A stretch of DNA of 44,845 nucleotides from Oscillospiraceae bacterium (GCA_017548065.1 JAFYNQ010000005.1:1-44845), one strand, 5' to 3'. Shown: positions 8,302 to 16,686, counted from the first letter of the stretch. Program-made: numbers and translations. Notes: generated from the sequence alone by a model not told the origin.

Positions 8302-8697
8302 TTACTCCTGTTTCAAATACCTGTAACATGCCATCCTCACGCTCCCGGCACTGTTACCTCCACCGACACATGCCGCCACCTGTTCCCAAGGCAGTCCGTT
8401 CACAAAGCGGTAGGTGAATATCTGACGGAGGAGGCTGTCATCCAGACTGGATATGTACCGCTCAATGCGGCTGCGCTCATAAAGGCACTGCTTGTGTTTG
8501 GCCTCAATAATGCCTTTGAGGTCTGCGATCTCAGCAGCGTAGCGTCCCACTTTGTCAGATACTCCGGGACTGCGGGGCATGCCACTGAGGTTGGGAGAGA
8601 TGGAAACGGCCTCAGCCTCAAGCTCAAGGAGCCGCCTTTTGTCCATTTCAATCTCCCGGTTGAGATAGTATAGCTGGGACAATTCTTTTAGGGTCAC
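8302..8697 (-). CDS. ArpU/DUF1492-like late transcription regulator
   Basis: This protein has 131 residues from a GTG at 8697 that overlaps the previous stop (GTGA), with an AGGAGG site seven bases upstream. The N-terminal two thirds look like a coiled coil. The C-terminal part (DDSLLRQIFTYRFVNGLPWEQVAACVGG...SVRMACYRYL) is a sigma-70 region 4-like helix-turn-helix. This is the arrangement of DUF1492/ArpU proteins, which sit just before TerS and control late genes in Gram-positive phages. The last gene of the early operon is the expected place for such a switch. Confidence 0.78.
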   Translation of the reverse strand: MTLKELSQLYYLNREIEMDKRRLLELEAEAVSISPNLSGMPRSPGVSDKVGRYAAEIADLKGIIEAKHKQCLYERSRIERYISSLDDSLLRQIFTYRFVNGLPWEQVAACVGGGNSAGSVRMACYRYLKQE

Positions 8698-9068
8698 TGG
8701 CCATCCTCCTCTCCACGCCAAACGGGCTTGCAGTTACCGGCTCCAAAGGCACACTTGACAGTGCACACCTTGCAGGGGTCACCTCCTGCCATCACAAAGT
8801 GCAGATCAGCAATGGCCTGTTGCAGCTTTGCGTTGTAATTCTGGGCCACGCTTTTGGCATATTCCACCTCCTGCTTGGCCTTGTCTGCATAGGCATAAAC
8901 CTCTGCCATCTTGGCCTCATACGCCTCAGCATCCACGGACTGCTCACGCAGCCGGTCCATGATCTGCTTGTCAGCCTCATGCTGGATGGTTAGCCGGGCA
9001 TTTTCCCGGATAAGTTCATCAATGTAAATCTGGTCACCGTTCAAAATGACCGTGGGTGTGTTGCTCAT
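8694..9068 (-). CDS. Conserved hypothetical early phage protein, coiled coil with Cys-rich end
   Basis: This 124-residue protein overlaps the helicase gene stop (ATGA) and the next gene start. Residues 20-85 form a long charged coiled coil. The C-terminus has four cysteines (CKVC, C, C between about 100 and 114) that could bind a metal. I do not recognise its function. Tight coupling suggests it is made with the helicase. Confidence 0.65.
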   Translation of the reverse strand: MSNTPTVILNGDQIYIDELIRENARLTIQHEADKQIMDRLREQSVDAEAYEAKMAEVYAYADKAKQEVEYAKSVAQNYNAKLQQAIADLHFVMAGGDPCKVCTVKCAFGAGNCKPVWRGEEDGQ

Positions 9069-10465
9069 GCAATCTCCTCCTTGATTTTCTTAATTCTTGC
9101 TTTCAGAGCCCGCATGACAGCCTCATGGGTGTCCGCACGGTCCCGGATAGTTGCCATGACATCCTCATCCTGGCAGCCCTGCACAATGAGGTAGTGGATG
9201 AAAACCTTGTCATAGGGTGAGCCCTGCCTCCACAGACGGCAGTTGCCCTGGTCATTCAGCTCAAAGGACCAGTTGAGGCCATACCACACAACATGGTGGC
9301 CACCGGCTTGGAGGTTGAGGCCATAGGCGCAGCTTGCAGGATGGACAAGCAGCACATCAACCTCTCCAGCGTTCCAGGCATCGGCATCCTCAGCGTTCTT
9401 ATACACCCGCACACGCAGCTTGTCCTTGCGGCCCTTGTTGTACTTCTCCAGCCGCTCAATGATGCGGTCACGGTCATGCTGGTAGCCGTAAAAGGTCAAG
9501 GCTGGCTCACCGTCCAGACGCTCCAACAGCTCCATGTAGGCATCCAGCTTGCAGTCATGGACGGGGACCACCTGGCCCTCAGTGCCGTAGACAGCCCCGT
9601 TGCAATACTGCAACAGCTTGCCCACCAGGACACCGGCGGTGCTGGCTGTCACCACATCCTCATCCAGCTCCAGCAGCAGGTCACGCTCAAACTGCTTGTA
9701 GTCCCGCAGAGCCTTGGGGTCCAGAGCCACGGGGATCTCATGCTGGATGTTTTCCGGCAGTTGGAGGTAGTCCTCAGCTTTCATGGATATGCAGATGTCA
9801 GCAATGGCCGCAAGCACGGCGCTCTCTGCACCGTCTTTGGCCTTGTAGCTGAAAATCTGGGTGCGGCTGCGTTGATCTGGGTCAAAGTATCGCTCACGAT
9901 AGGCCCCCAGAGTTTGCCCCAGACGCTCTCCGCCGTCCAGGAGGTACACCTGCGCCCACAGGTCAATCAAGCCCTTGGAGGACGGTGTGCCGGTCAGCAG
10001 GACCATCTTTTTGACAAAGCGCCGCACCCGTTTCATGGCCTTAAAGCGTTTGCTGTTACCGTTCTTGAAACTGGTGCTTTCATCCAGCACCACCATGTCA
10101 AAGGGCCATGCTTGCTTGTAGTAGTCCACCAGCCACTCCACATTTTCCCGGTTGATGACATACACATCCGCCGGTGTATTGAGTGCCCGGATGCGCTTTG
10201 TGGCGCTGCCCAGCACGGTGGAAACACGGAGGTGTTGCAGGTGGTCCCACTTGGCGGCCTCTTTGCCCCATGTGGCCTCTGCCACCGTTTTGGGTGCCAC
10301 CACCAGGACCTTGGCCACCTGCCAGCGGAAATATTTGAGAATATTGACCGCCGTGAGAGTGATGACCGTTTTACCCAGGCCAGGACGGAGAAACAGACCA
10401 ATGGCAGGGTCCTCAACTACACGCTGGATGCAATACGCTTGGTAATTATGCGGGGTATATTTCAT
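9065..10465 (-). CDS. SNF2-like DEAD/DEAH-box helicase
   Basis: This 466-residue superfamily 2 helicase starts with the Q-like motif YTPHNYQAYCI. It has Walker A RPGLGKT at 27-33, motif II DES at 128-130, motif III LLTGTPSSK, and a C-terminal RecA-like domain with the LNLQAGGHHVVWYGLNWS and NQGNCRLWRQGS (Q..R..R) motifs of SNF2 proteins. It is a common early phage gene, usually next to VRR-NUC and the primase, and is thought to remodel DNA during replication or recombination. It is coupled by ATGA to both neighbours. Confidence 0.9.
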   Translation of the reverse strand: MKYTPHNYQAYCIQRVVEDPAIGLFLRPGLGKTVITLTAVNILKYFRWQVAKVLVVAPKTVAEATWGKEAAKWDHLQHLRVSTVLGSATKRIRALNTPADVYVINRENVEWLVDYYKQAWPFDMVVLDESTSFKNGNSKRFKAMKRVRRFVKKMVLLTGTPSSKGLIDLWAQVYLLDGGERLGQTLGAYRERYFDPDQRSRTQIFSYKAKDGAESAVLAAIADICISMKAEDYLQLPENIQHEIPVALDPKALRDYKQFERDLLLELDEDVVTASTAGVLVGKLLQYCNGAVYGTEGQVVPVHDCKLDAYMELLERLDGEPALTFYGYQHDRDRIIERLEKYNKGRKDKLRVRVYKNAEDADAWNAGEVDVLLVHPASCAYGLNLQAGGHHVVWYGLNWSFELNDQGNCRLWRQGSPYDKVFIHYLIVQGCQDEDVMATIRDRADTHEAVMRALKARIKKIKEEIA

Positions 10466-10758
10466 GTGTTGCCTCCCATCTCTTGGATGAACAGGTCAAC
10501 TTTTTCTTTCGTGTCAATGCGGCGGACATCAAAGCCAAGGCCAGCGATCAGCCCACATACATATTTTTGCAGCTTACGCAGGTTTTCCTTGGGTTTCTTA
10601 GTTTCCACAAAAACTATCCGCCCACCAGGCAGTAACACTATGCGGTCCGGGACCCCCCGCAATCCAGGACTTACAAACTTTATCGCCATGCCACCCAATT
10701 TTGATTTCACCTGGGTACGCAAGCGGCTCTCAACTTCTTTCTCTAAAACAGTGGACAT
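10462..10758 (-). CDS. VRR-NUC domain nuclease
   Basis: This 98-residue stand-alone VRR-NUC has the PD-(D/E)xK pattern GVPDRIVLL (Asp near 38), then VFVETKKP (Glu 52, Lys 54). This family cuts Holliday junctions or branched DNA when it acts alone in phages. The start at MSTVLEKEVE (10758) has a GGAGG site nine bases upstream; upstream in-frame codons lack a ribosome site. It is followed by the helicase with ATGA overlap, so the two probably act together on replication or recombination intermediates. Confidence 0.9.
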   Translation of the reverse strand: MSTVLEKEVESRLRTQVKSKLGGMAIKFVSPGLRGVPDRIVLLPGGRIVFVETKKPKENLRKLQKYVCGLIAGLGFDVRRIDTKEKVDLFIQEMGGNT

Positions 10759-11017
10759 TTTTCTGGGCCTCCAATCTACCAATGAAACGGTGCAACATCG
10801 TGCGTGCGGATACGCCTATACATAGGATTTATAGGATTTTTTGCACCTATAAATCCTATGTTTTCTATTTAAGAGAAAATAGATGTTGCAATGTTACAAA
10901 TGATAAAAAATGCTGTATTTTCAAGGGTTTTTGCCGTAACATTAGCCGTAACATTGCCCGTAACATGTTACGGCTTTCTATGTAACATTCAAAATAGATG
11001 TTACGGGCAATGTTACA
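10759..11017. other. AT-rich non-coding region: candidate replication origin or control site
   Basis: This is a 259-base gap in an otherwise gapless early operon, visibly richer in A+T than its surroundings. It holds a perfect 15-bp inverted repeat, a second short inverted repeat (TCTATTT/AAAATAGA at about 10864-10883) and an array of eight GTAACAT/ATGTTAC motifs. It separates the primase-helicase gene from the nuclease/helicase pair. Iterons plus an AT-rich stretch beside replication genes is the usual picture of a phage origin. A multi-site operator is the alternative. Confidence 0.6.
10821..10860. repeat. Perfect 15-bp inverted repeat
   Basis: CATAGGATTTATAGG at 10821-10835 is repeated in perfect inverted form at 10846-10860, with a 10-base T-rich spacer. 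On the plus strand it is followed by a T-rich stretch, but no plus-strand gene lies here. A stem-loop used in replication, or a terminator for stray transcripts, is possible. Confidence 0.85.
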
Positions 11018-11028
11018 CTAAATGTTAC
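10936..11028. repeat. Symmetric array of 12-bp-phased GTAACAT iterons
   Basis: GTAACAT occurs in direct orientation at 10936, 10948 and 10960 (exactly 12 bases apart) and again at 10982. The inverted form ATGTTAC occurs at 10965, then at 10998, 11010 and 11022 (again 12 apart). A further copy (ATGTTAC) is at 10891. The last copy runs into the 3' end of the primase gene. About one helical turn between sites and the mirror layout point to cooperative binding of an initiator or repressor. Confidence 0.8.
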
Positions 11029-13420
11029 GCTTTTTTAGAAAGCCTCTTTGCACTCCGCAGTAGCCAAAACGCAGTGCACTTTTTCCTTTTTCCCATCCTC
11101 CAGCGGCATCAATAATGGCATTGATTTCCGCCGTGTCACTGTATCTGACATCCCGCTGTTTGCCGTCAAAGGCCTCACACCAGACCTCCAGGGCACACAC
11201 ACGGTCACGGTCAACCAGCTTGATGTCACCCTGCACACCGCCGCTCCAAAACATCTTGCGGCGGTCCAGGGTCCAGCTCTGCCAGTCCTCCGGCACCTGC
11301 TTGCTGAGGAAATCCAGCACGATGCCCTCACGGGTGCTTACCTCACGGTGCTCCTCCTGCTTGGCCTTGGCTTGCTCCTCCAGGTCACCCTTGAGGAAAA
11401 GAGGCTCACCAGTCTGCCAGCGGACCACGGCCTCTGCCCACAACTGGTCAATCTCTCCGGGCAGATCAGCCCACACATCTTTTACGGGGTCTTTCTTGCC
11501 AACATCAACCGGCCAAAAACGCCGGTTGCCGGTGCGGTCTTGCAGGTAGTCAGTGGCGTTGGTGGTGCCGAAAAAGACACAACAGCGGGGCATCTCTTTG
11601 ACATGGCGGCCATAAGCTGCACGGAAACGGTCATTGCGTAGGGAGAGAAACTGCTTGATGCGGGCAACATCGGTGCGGCGGAAAGCGTCAAGCTCTGCGA
11701 TCTCCACCAGCCAAACACCCTGTATAAGTTCAGAGGCCTCCTTGCCCTCAAAGGAGCGGATGCCATCATTAAACCAGCCTTTACTCATCTTATCCAGCAG
11801 GGTGCTCTTGCCTATGCCCTGGGGACCGGCCAAGATCACCATGTTGTCAAATTTGGCACCCGGCTCCATGGCACGGGTGACGGCGGCAACAAATGCCTTG
11901 CGGGTAACGGCTCTGGTGTAGGCATCATCAACCGCCCCCAGGTAGTCAATGAAAAGGGTGTCCAAACGGGGCACACCGTCCCAACGGAGCCCTTTGAGAT
12001 AGTCCTGTATCTCATTAAAGGCATGCTTGGTGGAGTGGAGGGAGAGCGCCCCGTCTATCTTGCCATTGCCGGTGATGTTGTGGGTTTTCTCCATGTACCA
12101 ATAGAGGCCCTGGCTGTCATTGTCATCCCACAGGCGGCGCTTGGCACGGCCATCCCACGGGAGAGGCCCCAGCACCTCACCACGGCCAGCAAACTCATTG
12201 AGGGCAAACTTGCCCTTGAGCAGCGGGTCATTTTCAAGAATAATCCACACATTGTCTATCGTGGCTTTGGGGAGGCCCGTCTGGGAATTGGTGGCCAGCT
12301 TGTCCATCCAGTTGGCCGGGTCCTCTGCGTTGGTAGCTTCCACGCCTTCAAAGTCCTTGACTGCCTCCTCATAACGCTCCCGGCTCATAAGGGCGGCCAC
12401 ATCCGCATTGGCGGTGGCCAGCTCACACATGGCACGGTAGCTGGGCAACTTGATGGTAGGAGTGCCGGGTTGGGCCTCATCGTCCTTGTCACCAAAGCGG
12501 TGGAGGCGTACCAGATCAAAGGCGTTGACCAGGCGGCCACTGCACGGGTCAGTGGCGTGGTGGCTGAAAAGGAATTTTCCGTTGTCATAGATCACGGCAC
12601 CGCCGGTGGTGGAGCCGCCCAGATAGGTGTATCTGCCCGGCATCGTGTCCACGGCCTCATACATGCCGGGGATGAGCTCATCCATGGCACGGTAGATGTC
12701 ATAGGTGCGGCAGAAAGCGCCTACCACGCCCATCTTGCTCTCCGGGTCACCCTGCTTGACCGCCAGTTTGGGGAGGCTTAGAGCGCCCGGCACCTGCGGC
12801 CAGAGGGTGCAGTCCCGCCAGTCCTCATATTGGGCCAGCAGACCGTTGGCATTGAGGAGGGGCTTGTCCTGCCACAGATAGATGTATTGGCTGTCAGCGG
12901 AGCAGCTTGGCCAGTACATGAGGCGGGACACCTCAAAGGTGGTGGGGTCACTCAGCTCCATGCCTATGTACTCCGCCATCTTTCTGGCCAGAGGCTCATA
13001 CTCATCCGCAGACACCGTGCGGTCAAGGGGCAGCAGGACACGCAAGCGGGGAGCTGCGGGGCTGTGCTTTCTGGTGCTATAAATGCAATAGCCGCATCCC
13101 AGAGCCTCCACACGGCGCAGCACATCCTCAGTGCCTCCGGCGGGGATGTTGTCCAAGTCCAGCGTGATGATGTCACGCCCGGTGACATTGTTGGCCTTGC
13201 GGCGGGGGCCAGAGAGCGTGCCCGCCATAAAGCCGCCAACATCCTTGAGGTCATCCTGCTGGGCTTTTTTCATATTCAGATATTCCGCCAGACTTTCTGT
13301 GCCTCTGGCGGGGGTCTGGAGCCGGGCCCACAGCTCTGAGATGAGCATTGTCTGGGCTTTCCAAACCATGGCACGCCGGTTGCTACCGGCGGATATTGTT
13401 ATTTTGCGGTCATATTGCAT
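11018..13420 (-). CDS. Primase-helicase, VapE/D5 type
   Basis: This 800-residue replication protein has an N-terminal primase-polymerase-like part with LDLDN at 87-91 (paired acidic residues) and KHSPAAPRLRVLLPL near 118-131. The C-terminal superfamily 3/VapE ATPase has Walker A GPQGIGKST at 532-540, a Walker B-like WLVEIAEL near 570-577 and FFGTTNATDYL as sensor. It probably primes and unwinds DNA for the phage family A polymerase. The start at 13420 has GGAGCG upstream. Its final codons lie inside the iteron array, which fits an initiator encoded at its own origin. Confidence 0.9.
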   Translation of the reverse strand: MQYDRKITISAGSNRRAMVWKAQTMLISELWARLQTPARGTESLAEYLNMKKAQQDDLKDVGGFMAGTLSGPRRKANNVTGRDIITLDLDNIPAGGTEDVLRRVEALGCGYCIYSTRKHSPAAPRLRVLLPLDRTVSADEYEPLARKMAEYIGMELSDPTTFEVSRLMYWPSCSADSQYIYLWQDKPLLNANGLLAQYEDWRDCTLWPQVPGALSLPKLAVKQGDPESKMGVVGAFCRTYDIYRAMDELIPGMYEAVDTMPGRYTYLGGSTTGGAVIYDNGKFLFSHHATDPCSGRLVNAFDLVRLHRFGDKDDEAQPGTPTIKLPSYRAMCELATANADVAALMSRERYEEAVKDFEGVEATNAEDPANWMDKLATNSQTGLPKATIDNVWIILENDPLLKGKFALNEFAGRGEVLGPLPWDGRAKRRLWDDNDSQGLYWYMEKTHNITGNGKIDGALSLHSTKHAFNEIQDYLKGLRWDGVPRLDTLFIDYLGAVDDAYTRAVTRKAFVAAVTRAMEPGAKFDNMVILAGPQGIGKSTLLDKMSKGWFNDGIRSFEGKEASELIQGVWLVEIAELDAFRRTDVARIKQFLSLRNDRFRAAYGRHVKEMPRCCVFFGTTNATDYLQDRTGNRRFWPVDVGKKDPVKDVWADLPGEIDQLWAEAVVRWQTGEPLFLKGDLEEQAKAKQEEHREVSTREGIVLDFLSKQVPEDWQSWTLDRRKMFWSGGVQGDIKLVDRDRVCALEVWCEAFDGKQRDVRYSDTAEINAIIDAAGGWEKGKSALRFGYCGVQRGFLKKRNI

Positions 13421-13435
13421 AACGGCGGCGCTCCT

Positions 13436-13712
13436 TTACTTTGTGGGCATCTCCAGCCGGTCAGCCAGCCGGATGAGCTTTTCCGCTTTGATGGTGTCAA
13501 CCTCAGAGCGGTTACCGAAGATCACCCGCAACTGCTCCAGCATGATCTCCACATCAGCCATCTCCTCAGAGATGTTGGTGATATTTTTGGAGCCCCCGGA
13601 TGTTCTTGGAAAGCTCCTTTGTCAGCTCCGCCATTTCCTCCATGCAGATGATGAGCTGCGGCTCTCTGCCATACTTCTTGACGGCGGCGCTGTATATGTC
13701 CCTGGTCCTCAT
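13436..13712 (-). pseudogene. MazG-like NTP pyrophosphohydrolase, broken by a +1 frameshift
   Basis: Reading from the ATG at 13712 gives MRTRDIYSAAVKKYG..., then the MazG signature EEMAELTKELSKNIRG. The frame then runs into a stop after LQKYHQHL. Dropping one base from the five-G run at 13593-13597 restores the expected GSKNITNISEEMADVEIMLEQL and continues to a stop at 13436, giving 91 residues. Both halves carry the EExxE...ExxD metal-binding helices of MazG-like enzymes, so the gene was intact recently or the base is a sequencing/assembly error. The ATG overlaps the upstream stop (ATGA). In its present form no full enzyme can be made without slippage. Confidence 0.85.
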
Positions 13713-13921
13713 CTAAAGCACCTCCCGGTCTTTTTGTCCCGCAGCTCAATGCGGGCAGCAAGCTCAAAGCCGCTCTCTGAGATGATGAATTTGAGGACCT
13801 TGATGAGCAGGTTGACCTTGGCATCCAAGGCCTCCCGCTCGGTGTCGGTGATGTTCTTGATTGCGTTGTATGCGGTAGGGTCGGGGTAGCCCTCAGCGTT
13901 TTCCCACGGTTTATTGGCCAT
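13709..13921 (-). CDS. Small conserved hypothetical early protein
   Basis: This 70-residue protein starts with MANKPWENAEGYPDPTAYNAI. It is mostly helical and charged, with a basic C-terminus (KKTGRCFR). It overlaps the genes on both sides. Similar short proteins occur before MazG-like genes in clostridial phages. Function unknown. Confidence 0.65.
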   Translation of the reverse strand: MANKPWENAEGYPDPTAYNAIKNITDTEREALDAKVNLLIKVLKFIISESGFELAARIELRDKKTGRCFR

Positions 13922-14300
13922 CGGTCAGCACCTCCTTTTGCCAGGCCTCCAGATCAACTCCCAGCTCCTTGAGCTTTGAGCGCTCTGGGTACATATCATC
14001 CATTTGGTAGTATTCACGCATCCGGCGGTGTTCAGCGGCCATGGCCACATAGAAGTCATGGAGCCGCTTTACACCAAAGCCCAGATGCCGGTGCAGTGTC
14101 CACAGCACCATGGTGTCAATGTCCAGCGCCAGGCGCTCATCAGCCTCAAGGCATTGCTGGTTGATCTCATGGTCCATGGCCATCCGCATGTTGGGGGTCA
14201 TTATTCCCTTGCCAAGCTCAGAGAGCTTGATGTTGAGGGTGGGGTCTTTCTGGACGGGGAGGCCCGCCTTGGCGGCCTTGCGCCGCTGGGCCCTGTTCAT
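13911..14300 (-). CDS. Conserved hypothetical early protein
   Basis: This 129-residue helical protein has a basic N-terminus (MNRAQRRKAAKAG) of the type seen in many phage early proteins, followed by an amphipathic region with several His and Met. The start overlaps the upstream stop (ATGA) and it ends inside the next gene. No motif reveals a function. Confidence 0.65.
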   Translation of the reverse strand: MNRAQRRKAAKAGLPVQKDPTLNIKLSELGKGIMTPNMRMAMDHEINQQCLEADERLALDIDTMVLWTLHRHLGFGVKRLHDFYVAMAAEHRRMREYYQMDDMYPERSKLKELGVDLEAWQKEVLTDGQ

Positions 14301-14512
14301 GGCCTCCGTCCTTTTTTACACTTGAGGTAGTTCTCAGTGGGCTCCCAGTCGGACACCACCAAAACACCCTCCGGGTCAGAGAGGTCCTGGTCACAGATGA
14401 AGTCACCCTCTCCAATATACTGGCAGTGGTCACACATGCCGGGGTCGCACATCCGGGGCTTTTCCCGGTGCGGGTTTTTGCGGCGCTTTTTTGTCACCTT
14501 TGCCTTGACCAT
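14297..14512 (-). CDS. Small cysteine-rich (zinc-binding-like) protein
   Basis: This 71-residue protein has a basic N-terminus (KAKVTKKRRKNPHREK), then cysteines in the order CDPGMCDHC, C, and a final C near the end, a spacing that could bind zinc. The start shares a base with the upstream stop (TGATG). Function unknown; nucleic acid binding is plausible from the basic arm. Confidence 0.6.
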   Translation of the reverse strand: MVKAKVTKKRRKNPHREKPRMCDPGMCDHCQYIGEGDFICDQDLSDPEGVLVVSDWEPTENYLKCKKGRRP

Positions 14513-14781
14513 CAGATGTCACCCCCCCCCACGATCTCACCGGCACAGGCTGCATAGCCCGCCAGATCAACAAAGCTGTCCGCCTTGTCACCGTTCTTGA
14601 TGCGGGCCATTTTCAGCAGCGCCATCATCATGGCCACATCTTTGGGGGTGAAGTCCACGCCCATGTAGGCGGCCCAGAGCTTGCCGATGAGGGCAAAGCT
14701 ATCCTCTGGGGTGCCATAGTCCTGCTCACGCTCACCGCAGACGCAGACACGGGCGGCCTCTAAAATCTCAGCTCTTTTCAC
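14512..14781 (-). CDS. DUF6378-family protein
   Basis: This 89-residue protein has the recognisable family core REQDYGTPEDSFALIGKLWAAYMG and MALLKMARI...DSFVDLAGYAACAGEI. A GTG at 14781 is chosen because AAAGGAGG lies upstream; it overlaps the preceding gene by 14 bases. The end of the gene encodes Gly-Gly-Gly from a nine-base homopolymer at 14522-14530. Proteins of this family sit in phage nucleotide-metabolism clusters; their activity is not known to me. Confidence 0.75.
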   Translation of the reverse strand: MKRAEILEAARVCVCGEREQDYGTPEDSFALIGKLWAAYMGVDFTPKDVAMMMALLKMARIKNGDKADSFVDLAGYAACAGEIVGGGDI

Positions 14782-15052
14782 GGGTCTTGTCCTCCTTTAC
14801 AAAGGGAAATTCAGTAGTGAGCCATACGGGCGGCTGGGTGTGCCCGCTAAGGACACCCAGCCACAGCTTGCCGGTCAGCAGAGCCTTGAGCCTGGCCCAC
14901 CAGGGGAGCCGCCAGCAGGAGATGCAGATGGTGCCGTCTGTGTAGACGGGGAGGCTGCGGCACTCCTCATCTGTCATGCTGTCCGGCTTTCGCAGGTTTA
15001 CATTGACCTGCGGAAACATTGCAGGAGCAAGCTGCTCATCGGGCTTTTTCAT
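14768..15052 (-). CDS. Conserved hypothetical phage protein
   Basis: This 94-residue protein has a C-terminal half ICISCWRLPWWARLKALLTG followed by KLWLGVLSGHTQPPVWL, a pattern I associate with many clostridial and other phages but cannot assign a function. The Trp-rich amphipathic helix could touch membranes. The ribosome site is weak, so it is probably translated by coupling from ThyX. Confidence 0.65.
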   Translation of the reverse strand: MKKPDEQLAPAMFPQVNVNLRKPDSMTDEECRSLPVYTDGTICISCWRLPWWARLKALLTGKLWLGVLSGHTQPPVWLTTEFPFVKEDKTREKS

Positions 15053-15055
15053 GGC

Positions 15056-15682
15056 TCATACCTCACCGCAGTCATCGAACACGCCGGGGACCATCTCACG
15101 CATCTGCTTGAGCAGGAGCTTGGCCACCTCACGCATCTGGGGATGGGCGGCGGGGGCAGTTCTCAGCTTGAAAAAGTGCCGCCATTCTCTGAGGTTGGCG
15201 GTCATCACCACCTCAGTCTTGAGGCTGTTGGGCAGAACAGAGCGGGCCTCCTGGGGCGTGCAGCCAAAGTCCAACATCTCAAAATAGGAGCTCTCTGCAA
15301 CCTCACAAGCCTCTTTCCAGAAATCCCAGCTTGCAGTGCCGGGGTCCATGAAACAGGGCTTGATGACGGTGATCTCCTTGCCAAAGTCATCTTTGGCATA
15401 GTTGCAGTAGCGGGTGCTCTCCTGGCAGTAGGAGGCCAGACGATGCCGGACAATCTCATGGGACACACCACGGTCACAGATAAACTTGACGGTGATGTTG
15501 AAGTGCTCCAGCACGGCCTCATGGCCACGCTTGATGATGGCAGCCACAAAGGTCTTGGCGGAGGTTTCGGTGATCTTGGCCTCAGACTTGTAGCACACAC
15601 GGCCACACTGCTCAATGTGCTGGAGGACGGCCTGGCCATCCAGCGGGGTGATGATCTCAACAGACGGACTAACAATTTTCAT
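15056..15682 (-). CDS. thyX: Flavin-dependent thymidylate synthase (ThyX)
   Basis: This 208-residue enzyme makes dTMP from dUMP using FAD, NADPH and methylene-tetrahydrofolate. The signature RHRLASYCQESTRY spans 79-92 and matches RHRxxS...S.R. RGHEAVLEH and the C-terminal NLREWRHFFKLR region also fit. Length is typical for phage ThyX. The ATG at 15682 overlaps the preceding stop (ATGA) and has GAGGAGG upstream. It supplies thymidine for phage DNA synthesis. Its position in a tight run with radical-SAM, PP-loop and methylase genes raises the question of a wider nucleotide pathway. Confidence 0.95.
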   Translation of the reverse strand: MKIVSPSVEIITPLDGQAVLQHIEQCGRVCYKSEAKITETSAKTFVAAIIKRGHEAVLEHFNITVKFICDRGVSHEIVRHRLASYCQESTRYCNYAKDDFGKEITVIKPCFMDPGTASWDFWKEACEVAESSYFEMLDFGCTPQEARSVLPNSLKTEVVMTANLREWRHFFKLRTAPAAHPQMREVAKLLLKQMREMVPGVFDDCGEV

Positions 15683-16686
15683 GGTGTTTCCTCCTCAGTA
15701 TGTTTTTTCAATATTTCTGGCCACTTCTCAATAAAATTGGTGTACCAGTGGTATTGCTCAATAGTGGGGCACATTCCCCAGATACGGCGTGCCGTGGTCC
15801 AGCGTTGGAGATGTTGGCACAGCTTGAAGTGGTATATTTGATCTGGCGTGTATCGGTCCCAGACATCCGGCAGCAGCTTTCCGTGGCTGTCCACAAATTT
15901 CTGCTTGTCATAGATCATCACATAGGGATTAAAGCCAAGGATGCGGAGCTTGTAGCAGCGGGCCAGGTCCTCCTCATGGGTGGACCAGTAATTTGTGAGC
16001 ACATACACGCCGATGCCCACACGCTTGGTGGTTTTGAGGCCGCTGGTGGCAATCTTTAGGAATTGCGGGAAAAGGTCCTCTCTGGGGTCATCCCAAGCAA
16101 AATGGAAGTCCTTGACCTTGATGCGGTGCATGACCTCAATGACCTCATCTGTCATAAAACGGGCATCCGTACCACCGCCAAAGTCCACCACGGCTCCGCT
16201 GTCCGCCAGTTGGTTGAGCAGGTCAATGCGGTCTTTGCATGCCAGGATGTTTTGGTCCAGCAGGTATATCTCCTTTTGGCCGGTCCAAAACTCACTGAGG
16301 TCTGTGGTCTTGACGGACACACAGCCATCCTTTTCCGGGGTGATGCAAAAGCCGTGGTTTTTACGGGGGCATCCTCTGGTGAGGCAGCCAAGAGCAAATT
16401 TGTGTTGCGGATAGAGGGTGTAGTCTGGGGTGGAGTGTTCGATCTCAAAGGGCAACTTGTTTTTCAGATCAATGCCGGAGCCGCCAATCTGCACCTCAGT
16501 GGCGTTGCAGATCACCGGCAGCTTGCTCTCAGAGAAAATCTTTGAGGCATAAACTTTGTCATACTGGCCGCCCTCTGGGGTCCACCACTCCACCGTGTCA
16601 CCCTGTTGTTTGTGCCAGGCTGATATTTTCATCAGCGGCAGGTTGGGAAAATTGTGGCTGTCCACATCTATAAGTCCTATTCGCAT
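15679..16686 (-). CDS. Radical-SAM-like phage enzyme with altered cysteine motif
   Basis: This 335-residue protein belongs to a phage radical-SAM-like family that begins with a small Rossmann-like part (MRIGLIDVDSHNFPNLPLMK). The cluster-binding region LTRGCPRKNHGFCITPEKDG has C106 and C114, with more cysteines at 101 and 122. Relatives I recall read RGCPRGCGFC (CxxxCxxC). Here the middle cysteine is replaced and one residue inserted, so a standard iron-sulfur site would need other ligands. Later segments (EIYLLDQNILAC, VDFGGGTDARF, FHFAWDD) match the family. The substrate is unknown. It overlaps the PP-loop gene by 10 bases and ThyX by 4. Confidence 0.75.
   Translation of the reverse strand: MRIGLIDVDSHNFPNLPLMKISAWHKQQGDTVEWWTPEGGQYDKVYASKIFSESKLPVICNATEVQIGGSGIDLKNKLPFEIEHSTPDYTLYPQHKFALGCLTRGCPRKNHGFCITPEKDGCVSVKTTDLSEFWTGQKEIYLLDQNILACKDRIDLLNQLADSGAVVDFGGGTDARFMTDEVIEVMHRIKVKDFHFAWDDPREDLFPQFLKIATSGLKTTKRVGIGVYVLTNYWSTHEEDLARCYKLRILGFNPYVMIYDKQKFVDSHGKLLPDVWDRYTPDQIYHFKLCQHLQRWTTARRIWGMCPTIEQYHWYTNFIEKWPEILKKHTEEETP

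Noticed and set aside
10891..11028. CRISPR-like repeats
   Set aside because: The repeats are only seven bases, occur in both orientations and have 5-base spacers; they look like iterons.
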